Positions 17,082 to 26,268 of a DNA stretch of 64,000 bases are shown here, in pieces. The stretch spans positions 1,488,001 through 1,552,000 of the forward strand of contig NZ_CP032683.1 in assembly GCF_001304615.2 (NCBI RefSeq), in the 5' to 3' direction. The first letter of the stretch is position 1, and each line of letters opens with the position of its first letter. The notes below the pieces were generated by a model, which searched no databases, was not told where the DNA came from, and saw nothing but the letters and a program-made list of their open reading frames with translations. The translations under genes and the position numbers were made by a program. The DNA is from Methanosarcina flavescens (GTDB lineage: Archaea > Halobacteriota > Methanosarcinia > Methanosarcinales > Methanosarcinaceae).

Positions 17082-18707
17082 ATGAGTTATGGAGTTGCAA
17101 TTGACCTTGGAACCAGCGGGTATCGAGCTCAGAAAATCGATCTGGATACAGAAGAGATCCGAAGAACAGTGATAACTTTGAGGAACCCTCTGCCCGGAGC
17201 GAATGTGATGGATCACATGGACTTTGGAATTCGCTACGGGCAGGCGCTTGCACATGGGCTTTCCATAAATGCGGTGAAGATTCTGTTCCGTGCTCTTGAT
17301 GTGAAAAGTGAGGAACTTGAAAGACTCTCAATCTGCGGAAATCCAATCCAGCTATCCATCTTTCAGGGGATAAGCATTGAAGACCTGGCCTATGCAGGGG
17401 AACGTAAGAAAAAGAAGTACAACATACAGGAACAGGATAGAAGCGCCAGAATAATACATAGCAGCGAAATCTCCGGGCTTGATGAGTATGATTGTGAAGT
17501 CGTAGTTCCTCCTGCAATAAAGCACGAAGTCGGGGCAGATGCTCTTGCCCTGATAGTAAAATCTGGAATGCTTGATAGCAACGATATCTCAATTGCTACG
17601 GACTACGGGACAAATGCAGAAATGGCCCTTAAAGTAAAAGATATAATTTATACGGGGTCTGCAGCTGCCGGCCCTGCTCTTGAAGGACAGCAGATAAAGC
17701 ACGGAAAACTTGCATCTCCATATGCCATATCAGATATCGAATTTGAGGATGGAGCATTAAGGAATTTTGTCCTTAGCGAAGAGATGAAATCTGTTCAGGG
17801 AGATCTCGTAGACCCGGCAACAGGAGAAGTGCTTAATGAAGGTCAGATCAAAGCTAAAGGAATTACAGGTACCGGAGTTATAGCGCTAATAGAGAAAGGA
17901 ATGGAAAGCGGCCTTATAGAGCTCCCTAAAATTAATACCCCTGACAGACTCATTCATCTGCAGAACAAGATAGATTTCTCTGAGAAAGACCTGGTAGAAG
18001 CTGGAAAAGCTATAGGTGCTATCCGTGCAGGGCATATTACGCTCTGTTCCGTTGCAGGTATTGAAATGACGGATATCGACACAGCTTATATGGCGGGCGC
18101 TGCCGGCACATATATGGATGCGGCAAAAGCTCAGAAAGTGGGGTTGATCCCATACGCGACAGGAAAAATCTGTCAGCTTGGGAACACCTCACTTGCAGTA
18201 GCCCGCGAAATCCTCCTTTCAGAAGAGAGGTTATGGGAGCTCCAGGACATTGCAAGCAAGATAATAGGCACACACATAATGTTTGCTACCGCTCCGGAGT
18301 TCAGGGATACATATGTACTCGAACTTGCATACTGGGAAGAGGGTATGCCCTTTAAGATGTTTAAGAAACACCTCAAAAAGAAGGGACTTCCTGCGCTCGG
18401 AGATCCTATAGAAAAGCCCAGTATTGAGAAACGTGTGGAGAGAGACATTCCGGTTCTCGGAGAGGAGGGGCTTCATGTACTTGAAAGAGTCGGAACCTAC
18501 ATGACCATGGTTGTCGATTGCCCCGAGTGTAAGAAGTGTATTAAAGTCTGTCCAACTGGAGCCATATCAATTGATGAAGAAAACAGAATTATGATAAGTA
18601 CTGATCTGTGTGAAGGTGCCCATTGCCAGCGATGCATACGAGCCTGCCCTCCGGAAGAATTTAGCTGGGAGAATCTTGAGGTTTTCGAGCAACAGTTGCA
18701 GGAATAA
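17082..18707 (+). CDS. ramA: RamA-family corrinoid protein reductive activase
   Basis: A 541-residue iron-sulfur ATPase that reductively activates Co(II) corrinoid proteins for methyl transfer, as RamA does for methylamine methyltransferase corrinoid proteins. The N-terminal ASKHA part begins GVAIDLGTSGYRAQKIDL, and internal motifs include IATDYGTNAEMALK and YMAGAAGTYMD. The C-terminus has two cluster motifs, CPECKKCIKVCP and CEGAHCQRCIRACP, giving two [4Fe-4S] clusters. The length matches RamA (about 540). No corrinoid or methyltransferase gene is adjacent, so it may be a RamA paralogue with another corrinoid partner. The start has an AGGGGAG ribosome site. Confidence 0.85.
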   Translation: MSYGVAIDLGTSGYRAQKIDLDTEEIRRTVITLRNPLPGANVMDHMDFGIRYGQALAHGLSINAVKILFRALDVKSEELERLSICGNPIQLSIFQGISIEDLAYAGERKKKKYNIQEQDRSARIIHSSEISGLDEYDCEVVVPPAIKHEVGADALALIVKSGMLDSNDISIATDYGTNAEMALKVKDIIYTGSAAAGPALEGQQIKHGKLASPYAISDIEFEDGALRNFVLSEEMKSVQGDLVDPATGEVLNEGQIKAKGITGTGVIALIEKGMESGLIELPKINTPDRLIHLQNKIDFSEKDLVEAGKAIGAIRAGHITLCSVAGIEMTDIDTAYMAGAAGTYMDAAKAQKVGLIPYATGKICQLGNTSLAVAREILLSEERLWELQDIASKIIGTHIMFATAPEFRDTYVLELAYWEEGMPFKMFKKHLKKKGLPALGDPIEKPSIEKRVERDIPVLGEEGLHVLERVGTYMTMVVDCPECKKCIKVCPTGAISIDEENRIMISTDLCEGAHCQRCIRACPPEEFSWENLEVFEQQLQE

Positions 18708-18773
18708 AAAGTGTGCTCTCATGACAAGTGTTCTCAGGATCTCTCGTCAGGTGGTTTCAAAAAGAGAAAAAGG

Positions 18774-20132
18774 TTAGAGGGAATAGGTCTCGCGAAGTTT
18801 TGTAACAAGTACTTCAACCTGCTCAACTGCAGTCCCTATGTATTTGTCGGGGTTTACAAGGTTCTCAATATCCATAACGGTTAGATATCTTGCAATTTCG
18901 GGGGTTTCCAGGAGTACGGTTTTAAAATGCTGCCCCGTATCATGGGCTTTCATTGCCGCAGTCCGCACAAGTTCGTGGGCTTCCTGCCTGCCTACTCCTC
19001 GCTTTGCAAGCTCGATCATTACAGCTTCGCCCATATTGAGACCTCTGAGCAGCTCCAGATTCCTCCGAATGTTCTCAGGATAGAACCTCAGGTTTTCAAT
19101 CACGTCTATCCCGAGCTTAAGGATGTGATCCGTAAGCACGCAGGCTTCAGGGAAAATTATCCTCTCAGAGGAAGAGTTTGTCAGGTCTCTTTCATCCCAC
19201 AGGGTATTATTTAAAAGCTCAGGCTCGACCATAGCCCTTACAATTTTTGCAAGTCCGCATATCTGCTCGGACTTTATAGGATTACGCTTATGAGGCATGG
19301 TAGATGAACCTACCTGCTTTTTTCCAAAACTTTCCTCAATCTCAGCAATTTCACTGCGCTGGAGAGTCCTGATTGCTATACCTATCTTATCCAGAGTCGT
19401 GACTGTATTTGCCATCCACATTACAAATTCGGCATGCCTATCCCGCTGAATAATCTGGTTGGAAACATCTACAGTCCCGATTCCAAGATGCTGCATAGTA
19501 AGTTTCTGGATAAGAATTCCGGCCTTTCCAAAGGCAGCCTGGGTCCCGACTGCTCCGGTCATCTGCCCAACTGTCACTCTCGGAGTGAGTTGATTGAGAC
19601 GGTCCAGATGCCTTGAGATCTCCGAAGCCCAGATCGCAAAACGCAATCCGTAAGTTGTTGGAACCCCGATTTGTCCATGGGTTCTTCCGCAGCAGACCGT
19701 CTGCTTGTGTGCTTCAGCCTGGTTAACCAGGGCCCTGAGTAAAGTTCTGAGTTTATCTTCCAGAATATCGATTGCGTCTCTAATCTGGAGAGCTGTCGCC
19801 GTGTCCAGGATATCATTTGAAGTAGCTCCGAAATGTACCCATTTTCCGGCATCATCTCTGCACTGTTCAGAAATCGCAATGACCACAGCCATCATGTCAT
19901 GGTGGATCTCAGCTTCAATTTCATCAACCCTTTCGGCTTTTACAGAAGAAATACTCTGGGATATGATTTCAGCCGCATCTGCTGGAATCAAACCCATATC
20001 TGCCTCAGCAAGGGCAAGGGCAGCTTCTACCTGCAGGATCTTTGCAAGTCTGTTCTCCTGGCTCCATACGTGTTTCATTTCTGCCGTACCATAACGGTAG
20101 TCTATAGGATGAATCGCCACATCAATCACCAT
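18774..20132 (-). CDS. purB: Adenylosuccinate lyase
   Basis: A 452-residue fumarase/aspartase-superfamily enzyme of purine synthesis, cleaving SAICAR and adenylosuccinate with release of fumarate. The superfamily signature SSTMPHKRNP is present at about residues 286-295, with the catalytic flexible loop around it. Other conserved blocks are FGATSNDI and CCGRTHGQIGVPTTYG. The start ATG at 20132 gives MVIDVAIHPIDYRYG; the IHPIDYRYG block is the usual archaeal N-terminus. The protein is all-helical and forms a cytosolic tetramer. It is monocistronic and convergent with the RamA gene. Confidence 0.95.
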   Translation of the reverse strand: MVIDVAIHPIDYRYGTAEMKHVWSQENRLAKILQVEAALALAEADMGLIPADAAEIISQSISSVKAERVDEIEAEIHHDMMAVVIAISEQCRDDAGKWVHFGATSNDILDTATALQIRDAIDILEDKLRTLLRALVNQAEAHKQTVCCGRTHGQIGVPTTYGLRFAIWASEISRHLDRLNQLTPRVTVGQMTGAVGTQAAFGKAGILIQKLTMQHLGIGTVDVSNQIIQRDRHAEFVMWMANTVTTLDKIGIAIRTLQRSEIAEIEESFGKKQVGSSTMPHKRNPIKSEQICGLAKIVRAMVEPELLNNTLWDERDLTNSSSERIIFPEACVLTDHILKLGIDVIENLRFYPENIRRNLELLRGLNMGEAVMIELAKRGVGRQEAHELVRTAAMKAHDTGQHFKTVLLETPEIARYLTVMDIENLVNPDKYIGTAVEQVEVLVTKLRETYSL

Positions 20133-20676
<544 letters not shown>

Positions 20677-20682
20677 TCTTTT

Positions 20683-21426
20683 TTGCAGGTGGAAGCACAC
20701 CTTCAGAAAATCATTGATCAAGAAGGAAAAGTTCATCTTACCCTTATAGATCCCGCTTCCCAGACGCCTGAACGAGCCGCTGAAATCGCCCTTGCAGCAG
20801 TTAAGGGAGGCACCGATGCCATCATGATAGGGGGTTCAACCGGAGCGTCGGGAACCCTGCTTGATGAAACCGTCATAAAAATAAAAGAAAAGGTAGATGT
20901 CCCAACCATTCTTTTTCCGGGAAGTTCAGCCGGGCTCAGCAGGTATGCAGATGCCGTATTTTTCATGAGCCTGCTGAATTCGAGAGACATAGGGTATGTG
21001 ATCACAAATCAGGTGCTTGGAGCTCCGCTTGTGTACAGAAGCAAGATCGAACCTATCTCCATGGCATATATTATTGTCGAGCCCGGAGGAACGGTTGGCT
21101 GGGTAGGAGACGCAAAACTGATTCCCAGGAAGAAGCCTGAAATTGCTGCTGTATATGCCCTTGCAGGCAAATATCTTGGCATGCATTACACCTACCTTGA
21201 GGCTGGCTCTGGAGCTGATACGCCTATCAGCCCTGAGATGATAGGAGCTGTCAAGCAAGTACTCGGAGAGAACAAACTCATAGTTGGCGGTGGGATCAGA
21301 GACGCAAAAACTGCAAAGCTTTGTGCTTCTGCAGGTGCAGATATGATAGTTACCGGCACCATTCTTGAAGAAGTAAAAGATGTTACTGCAAAGGTGGCTG
21401 AAATTGTATCAGCGATAAAAAGATGA
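20683..21426 (+). CDS. Geranylgeranylglyceryl phosphate synthase
   Basis: A 247-residue TIM-barrel prenyltransferase that joins geranylgeranyl diphosphate to glycerol-1-phosphate, the first committed ether-lipid step in archaea. Conserved blocks are LTLIDPASQTPE, IGGSTGASG, LFPGSSAGLS, YLEAGSGADTPI and VGGGIRDAKTA, with the last two binding the phosphate of G1P. The start is probably TTG at 20683, with a GGGAG ribosome site in the L40e coding end about 10 bases upstream; GTG at 20689 is an alternative. It shares an operon with L40e. Confidence 0.94.
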   Translation: MQVEAHLQKIIDQEGKVHLTLIDPASQTPERAAEIALAAVKGGTDAIMIGGSTGASGTLLDETVIKIKEKVDVPTILFPGSSAGLSRYADAVFFMSLLNSRDIGYVITNQVLGAPLVYRSKIEPISMAYIIVEPGGTVGWVGDAKLIPRKKPEIAAVYALAGKYLGMHYTYLEAGSGADTPISPEMIGAVKQVLGENKLIVGGGIRDAKTAKLCASAGADMIVTGTILEEVKDVTAKVAEIVSAIKR

Positions 21427-21460
21427 TGCCTGAAAAAAGACTCGGGATGTGCTGCCTGCT

Positions 21461-21555
21461 CTAAAAAGAACTTATTTAAAAAAAGCTCATTTAAAAAGAG
21501 CTTATTTAAAAAGAGCTTACTTAAAAAGAGCTTACTTAAAAAGAGCTTATTTAAT
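21461..21555. repeat. Tandem 15-bp repeats downstream of GGGP synthase
   Basis: About six imperfect units of aaaaagagctta(t/c)tt stand in tandem. Later units are nearly identical and the first two diverge, which suggests slippage growth. They lie in the 3' region of the lipid-synthase transcript. Each unit pairs poorly with itself, so a simple terminator is unlikely. Confidence 0.85.
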
Positions 21556-21905
21556 TCCATACTTCTTTTAAAATATTTATTTTTCCAGAAAACTTTTCCA
21601 GAGCGGAGACTATCTTTAACGCCTGCGCAGAAATTAAAATTCACTTTTTAGTAGCTGAACAGGAATGAAAACTCATTTATTTGATTAAGTAGATTTTATT
21701 AAGATCAGAAGAGGCTAAATAAAAATAAATAAGGTTTTCAGTCCTAGGAAACTTCTCATTTAGTTTTAAATTTGAGATATTGTTGTTCCGGAAAATTTTG
21801 AACATTCAGGGCGAAATTGTATGCTGTTGAAGCCCAAGTCACAGCAGCCGATTGTAATAAATAGTTATAAGGTAATATTTGACTCCTATTTTAGTATAAG
21901 ACTGT

Positions 21906-22016
21906 ATGGCGCAAAAGGATCCGAAAAATGGAGAGAATGAAAACAAATTACCACATACGATTGGCAGAATTGCAGAACAGAGTACGGGTCCGGCATTAAC
22001 TTGCGATCAACACTAA
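21906..22016 (+). CDS. Possible 36-residue upstream peptide before the A2-like ATPase
   Basis: A short ATG-initiated frame encodes a hydrophilic peptide (MAQKDPKNGENENKLPH...). Its stop at 22014-22016 touches the AGAGGT ribosome site of the ABC ATPase. No ribosome site precedes it, and a TATA-like ttttagtataag ends only a few bases upstream, so it could only be translated from a longer mRNA. It may be a coupled leader peptide or chance; no homologue is recognised. Confidence 0.3.
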   Translation: MAQKDPKNGENENKLPHTIGRIAEQSTGPALTCDQH

Positions 22017-22027
22017 GAGGTATGATT

Positions 22028-23782
22028 ATGCTCAGAATTTCCAACCTGGTTAAAGATTATGAGGTACGTTCCGAAAAGATAAGAGTGCTGGACAATATCG
22101 ACCTCACGGTGGAAGATGGAGAAATTCTCGGGATTACAGGTCGAAGCGGAAGTGGGAAATCAACACTGCTGCGCATTATCCGGGGAGTGGAACCCTTTCA
22201 GCAGGGAACCGTGGAGGTCGATGGAGAAATTATAACCCCTGATTCAGGAATTGAAGGGGAGAAATTTCTAAAAAGCGTAAGTGCAATACACCTCCAGCGG
22301 AATTTCGGACTCTGGAACGGACCTGCAATTGAAAATGTAATGAGAAAACTAAATTACCTTAGAGTAGGGCACGAAGCCCTCCCCCCGATTGAACACCTTC
22401 CTCATGAGATAACTAACGATTACGATGAACTCTTTGAAGAAGCAATGGAGTACATGAAGCTCGTGGGCCTGGAGCATAAAGCACTTCATTCAACCAATCT
22501 CCTTAGCGGGGGAGAAAAGCAGAGAGTCGTAATGGCAAGGCAGCTTGCCGCAAAGCCAAAGCTCCTTCTCCTCGATGAGCCTGTTACAATGACCGGGCCA
22601 GACACAAAACAGGAAGTTCTTGATGTAATAAAGAGCCTGAAAAAGAAATTGAATATCCCGATTATAGTGGTTTCTCACCTTCCGGAAATTCATGCCTATC
22701 TTGCTGACAGGTTAATCTTTCTTGAAAATGGAAAAATCGTAGCCGACGGAGACCCTGCGTGGGTGCTAAAAAATTTCCTCAGGAATATGAAACCAAGGGA
22801 AGAGCTTGCACAGCCTGAGAAAAAAGAGGTCTGCATTAAAGTTAAGGGAATCTCGAAACGCTATTCCCTTATCCGGATGGGGGAAGTCCTTAATATAAAA
22901 GATTTTTCTCTCGACATTTACAGAGGAGAGATTCTTGCGCTTATAGGCTCATCTGGAGCTGGAAAAACAACGCTTATGAAGCTTATGGAAGGGCTCATCA
23001 AGCCGAAGGAAGGAACTGTTGAGTACCTCTGCAACGGAGAATGGGTAGATGTCACCCAATATAGCAAAAAGCGTATGGAACTCAGGCGGATTATGAGTAT
23101 CATGAATCAGGAGTTCTCTATGTCCGTTAACTCTACTGTCAGGGACCAGATCCGGTTCAGGCTAAGCATGAAGAAGCAGGGTGCAATCGAATACGCAAGG
23201 AAAAAAGCTATGGATATGGGGCTTTCAGATGAAACCCTTGATACGATATACCGCTTGCCTGATATGCCCGAAGATGAAAAAGCAACTGCACTGCGGGAGT
23301 TAAACCTGAGCGATACCATCTATTCCGAACTCTTTCCTTCAATCCCGATAACTGATGTTGATGCATATGCAAAGCCCGTCTTTGAAGCACTTGATCTCCC
23401 AATGGAGGTTCTTGACAAGACACCCTACCAGATCAGTGGAGGAGAGCATGTCAGGGCTTTCATTGCCTTAAGCCTCGCAACTTCTCCCGAGTACCTTATG
23501 CTTGACGAACCCTTCGGAGACCTTGACCCTGTAACCCTCAGGGATGTCACAAACTCCTTAAAAAGAATCAACGAACGCTTTGGCACAACCATTGTGCTTG
23601 TGAGCCACCATATGGATTTTGTCCGTGAAGTTGCCCATAGAGCCATATTGATTGAAAACGGAGCTCTTATAATGGATGGAAAACCGGATGAAGTCTGCCA
23701 GGAACTTATTAACAGGAGCAATGCCCCTTACATGGAATACAGCCTGCAAGACCTTGTAGAAGGCAGTTCTTGGGCTAATTAA
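22028..23782 (+). CDS. Two-domain ABC ATPase, Mcr component A2-like
   Basis: A soluble protein with two ABC ATPase domains and no membrane part, resembling methyl-CoM reductase activation component A2 (AtwA). Domain 1 has Walker [10 protein letters not shown], signature [10 protein letters not shown] and Walker B LLLLDEP. Domain 2 has [19 protein letters not shown] and YLMLDEP. A2 supplies ATP hydrolysis to the Ni(II)-to-Ni(I) activation of Mcr with the marker proteins whose genes begin this window. The start is ATG at 22028, six bases after AGAGGT. At about 585 residues it is longer than I expect for canonical A2, and no cysteine-rich insert is seen, so it may be a paralogue. Confidence 0.72.
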   Translation: MLRISNLVKDYEVRSEKIRVLDNIDLTVEDGEILGITGRSGSGKSTLLRIIRGVEPFQQGTVEVDGEIITPDSGIEGEKFLKSVSAIHLQRNFGLWNGPAIENVMRKLNYLRVGHEALPPIEHLPHEITNDYDELFEEAMEYMKLVGLEHKALHSTNLLSGGEKQRVVMARQLAAKPKLLLLDEPVTMTGPDTKQEVLDVIKSLKKKLNIPIIVVSHLPEIHAYLADRLIFLENGKIVADGDPAWVLKNFLRNMKPREELAQPEKKEVCIKVKGISKRYSLIRMGEVLNIKDFSLDIYRGEILALIGSSGAGKTTLMKLMEGLIKPKEGTVEYLCNGEWVDVTQYSKKRMELRRIMSIMNQEFSMSVNSTVRDQIRFRLSMKKQGAIEYARKKAMDMGLSDETLDTIYRLPDMPEDEKATALRELNLSDTIYSELFPSIPITDVDAYAKPVFEALDLPMEVLDKTPYQISGGEHVRAFIALSLATSPEYLMLDEPFGDLDPVTLRDVTNSLKRINERFGTTIVLVSHHMDFVREVAHRAILIENGALIMDGKPDEVCQELINRSNAPYMEYSLQDLVEGSSWAN

Positions 23783-23976
23783 AGACAGCAGATGGTCTGT
23801 AGAAGAGCAGTCCACAGGTCAAAAAAAGCCCAGCTGAATTATTTAGTGAGGAGAAAAAAGTTTTTTTTCTTTTCTCGTAACTAAAAGAGAGTTCGGTTTA
23901 CCAGAACTGCTCCTTTTTTATTTATTTTGAGTACCCGATAATGCTTGAGATGTCTTCATGCTTTTTGCAGCCTCTT

Positions 23977-24708
23977 TCAGTCAACCCTGTTTTGCTCGCA
24001 CAGTCTATCCCATTCTTCATTCCCGAATTTTATATACAGGCTTGCGGGCACAATTTGTTTTTCAAGTTCACGGACTACTTTTTCTGAGAGCTTCTGGTTT
24101 TCGACAATCTCTCTTCCTGCGCACCTGAGCAATTTTTTATATTTTCCCAGAAGAGGTTTTAGTATGATATTGCTTTTGCCCCTGAAAATCTCTCCTTCTT
24201 CCCTGTAAATCTCAGCAACGAGTTCAGTGTGAAAGGTTCTTGCAAGCCTCCTGAAAAAAAGGCTTTCAACCTCAAAATTTGTCTGACCGGGCAACCCGGC
24301 ATTTGAGATTACAGCAATTTTAGGAAACTTCTCATAGCGTTTTGCATGCCTGTACTCACCCCTTTCGTCCTCTTCAAAATGAGGCAAAAGGACAGGAGCA
24401 AGCCTGTCTATGAAATTTTTCATAACAGCTGGCACGTTATCAAAATAAACTGGGCATGCAAATACTGCAATATCCGATGCCATAAAAGCCGGAAGCAGGT
24501 CATCCATATCATCCCGCATCGTGCACATTCCAGGTGTCTTGAGCCAGCACTCAAACTTTCCTTTACAGTACCCAATGTTTTTCTCGATCAGGAAAATATT
24601 TTCGGTTTCTGCTCCTGCTTCCTCTGCCCCTTTCAGGAATTCCTCAACCATAATTAGAGTGTTTCCTTCCCTGCCTTTATGGCTCCCGCTGAATACTGTT
24701 ATCTTCAA
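23977..24708 (-). CDS. Flavodoxin-fold NAD(P)H-dependent reductase
   Basis: A 243-residue FMN-binding flavodoxin-like protein of the NADPH-dependent FMN reductase type. The phosphate loop is FSGSHKGREGNTL near the N-terminus, and ACPVYFDNVPAVMKNFIDRL is the second flavin-binding region. Cysteines in YCKGKFEC and GMCTM sit where related iron-sulfur flavoproteins bind a cluster, but the compact Cx2Cx2Cx4-7C motif is not clear. The start is TTG at 24708 with GGGGG about 8 bases upstream. It neighbours a flavin reductase gene on the same strand. The electron partner is unknown. Confidence 0.78.
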   Translation of the reverse strand: MKITVFSGSHKGREGNTLIMVEEFLKGAEEAGAETENIFLIEKNIGYCKGKFECWLKTPGMCTMRDDMDDLLPAFMASDIAVFACPVYFDNVPAVMKNFIDRLAPVLLPHFEEDERGEYRHAKRYEKFPKIAVISNAGLPGQTNFEVESLFFRRLARTFHTELVAEIYREEGEIFRGKSNIILKPLLGKYKKLLRCAGREIVENQKLSEKVVRELEKQIVPASLYIKFGNEEWDRLCEQNRVD

Positions 24709-24801
24709 TTACTAAACCCCCATTCCCCCATAAATAAAGTACCTGTGAGCTGAACCAGTGATCAGGATAGTCTTTCCAGTAAAAGGCCGATTTTATATTT
24801 C

Positions 24802-25461
24802 TTAGTTTTTGCTTATTTCCTTCCAATCACACCTGCAATATTTATTTTCCTTCAGCTCATTGTTTTCAGCTTTTTTTTCATTACTGCTCTCGCCGAACTT
24901 TTTCCCGGCAGACCAGGCTTTGCCCAGGCGCTCTCCTATTCCCCAGTAATTGTTATCATACATTGAAAAAACTATAGGCTCGATCTTCTCGATATCAGGA
25001 ATCTCATTACAGAGAAACCGTTCTTCTGCATAGCTCTCAATAATTTCTCCTATGAACACTTCGCTCGCGCCTCCGAGATCCAGTGTATCTACAAGCCTGC
25101 ACTCAAGATTCACAGGGCATTCCCGAATCATTGGAGCCTTTTCAAGTTGTCCATAGAAAGTTTCGAAAATTTTGGATTTGTCAATTCTTTTTCCGGAGAC
25201 TATGCCGCAGTAGTCTGTGACCTCAATCATATGCCTGGAAGGGATATTTACACTAAAACACTGGTTTTCCTTTATTCCTACGTTTGTATAGTGCATCTTC
25301 CCCAGGGTCACCGCGATCATAGGAGGGCTTGCCTGTACTATTCCACAAAATGCGACTGTCAGGTAATTCGGCCTTCCATTTACTTGAGCCCCTACGAGGG
25401 TAGTAGGCATGGGATAAAGAAAGTTCTTGGCTCCAATTGCCCTTTTCTCTCCAGTTTCCAT
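24802..25461 (-). CDS. Flavin reductase-like split-barrel protein
   Basis: A 219-residue protein of the flavin reductase-like, FMN-binding split-barrel family. It has the typical beginning YPMPTTLVGAQVNGRPNYLT, then FCGIVQASPPMIAVTLG and FSVNIPS. The C-terminal part is lysine/glutamate-rich with a final CRCDWKE. Family members bind FMN and reduce flavins or act as flavoredoxins. The start has a strong GAGGAGG ribosome site (gaggaggactgaatATG). It lies upstream of the flavodoxin-like gene on the same strand, with about 94 bases between them, and the two may be co-expressed. Confidence 0.85.
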   Translation of the reverse strand: METGEKRAIGAKNFLYPMPTTLVGAQVNGRPNYLTVAFCGIVQASPPMIAVTLGKMHYTNVGIKENQCFSVNIPSRHMIEVTDYCGIVSGKRIDKSKIFETFYGQLEKAPMIRECPVNLECRLVDTLDLGGASEVFIGEIIESYAEERFLCNEIPDIEKIEPIVFSMYDNNYWGIGERLGKAWSAGKKFGESSNEKKAENNELKENKYCRCDWKEISKN

Positions 25462-25639
25462 ATTCAGTCCTCCTCAAAACTGCGCAGGTCAACCCTGGTT
25501 CTGGCTTAAGTTATATAGCGAAATCTGTCGGCAAAATACACCGGAAGTTATATTTTCAAAGTTATTCTCAGGATACATAATTAGTGTTCCGGTTTTTATC
25601 AATATAAATTAGGATATAATTTACCGGAGAAAATCCTCC

Positions 25640-25918
25640 TTAAAGTCCGAAATTAGAGCCCTGAACGCTTATCTCCTGCTCAAAAAGAACTTTGAAACTC
25701 TCCTCAAGAGAGACATTTGCAGCCACTGCAGCAATTCCTATAATAATTCCGAGCGTTGTCAGGGCTGAGCGCAGTTTTGCACCTCCAATACTCCCAAAAG
25801 AGATTTTGATAGCTTGCCTTATACTTACATAAAACCTTCCAATTCTTATCCCTGACGCCGTAACCTTACTTGAGACTTCATATCTGAACTTTAGTTTTCG
25901 GATGCAAAAATGCAGCAC
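25640..25918 (-). pseudogene. Truncated N-terminus of a MacB-type ABC permease
   Basis: The frame encodes about 90 residues. Residues from roughly 34 on (RQAIKISFGSIGGAKLRS, ALTTLGIIIGIAAVAANVSL, EISVQGSNF) match the N-terminus of the complete permease encoded at 30622-31836, and then the frame stops. The complete protein continues for more than 300 residues with three more membrane helices, so this is a remnant. It lies on the same strand and in the same order as the complete locus, where the permease follows a COG1361 gene. It is separated from its expected partner (27848-29101) by a histidine kinase gene. Confidence 0.82.
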
Positions 25919-26268
25919 AGACTATTTTTTGAGAATAACGTAAAATAAGGCATGTTTCGAGCAGTTCCTAGAAACCCAAATAAATATTAATTGCCAGATA
26001 TTAAGCTGCTTTTAAAAAGAACAGTATAAACTAGAATACTTCTTATATATGCTAACGACATACATAGAAAAAATGAAATGTAGGTGTAAAGTGTTATAAA
26101 TTTAGAAAGAGAATAATATTGCTTGGAATTCTTTGATCAATCTAATACACTAAGTCACCTTAAACTGCTGAATATTAAAGCTTATGCCTCTATAGAGTCT
26201 GTCTCATACCCTATTCAAACTCCGTTGCAAAATATTAGAACACACTTGAGATGTTAGGGGGAAAGATT
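25919..26268. other. Intergenic AT-rich region before the histidine kinase
   Basis: No gene is seen. A TATA-like ttcttatatatgc occurs near 26039-26051, about 220 bases before the kinase start. Confidence 0.35.

Noticed and set aside
21192-21644. Minus-strand 150-codon frame with pentapeptide repeats (KLFLS/N)
   Set aside because: Half of it lies antisense within the GGGP synthase gene and the rest is the 15-bp tandem repeat. It has no ribosome site or family match.
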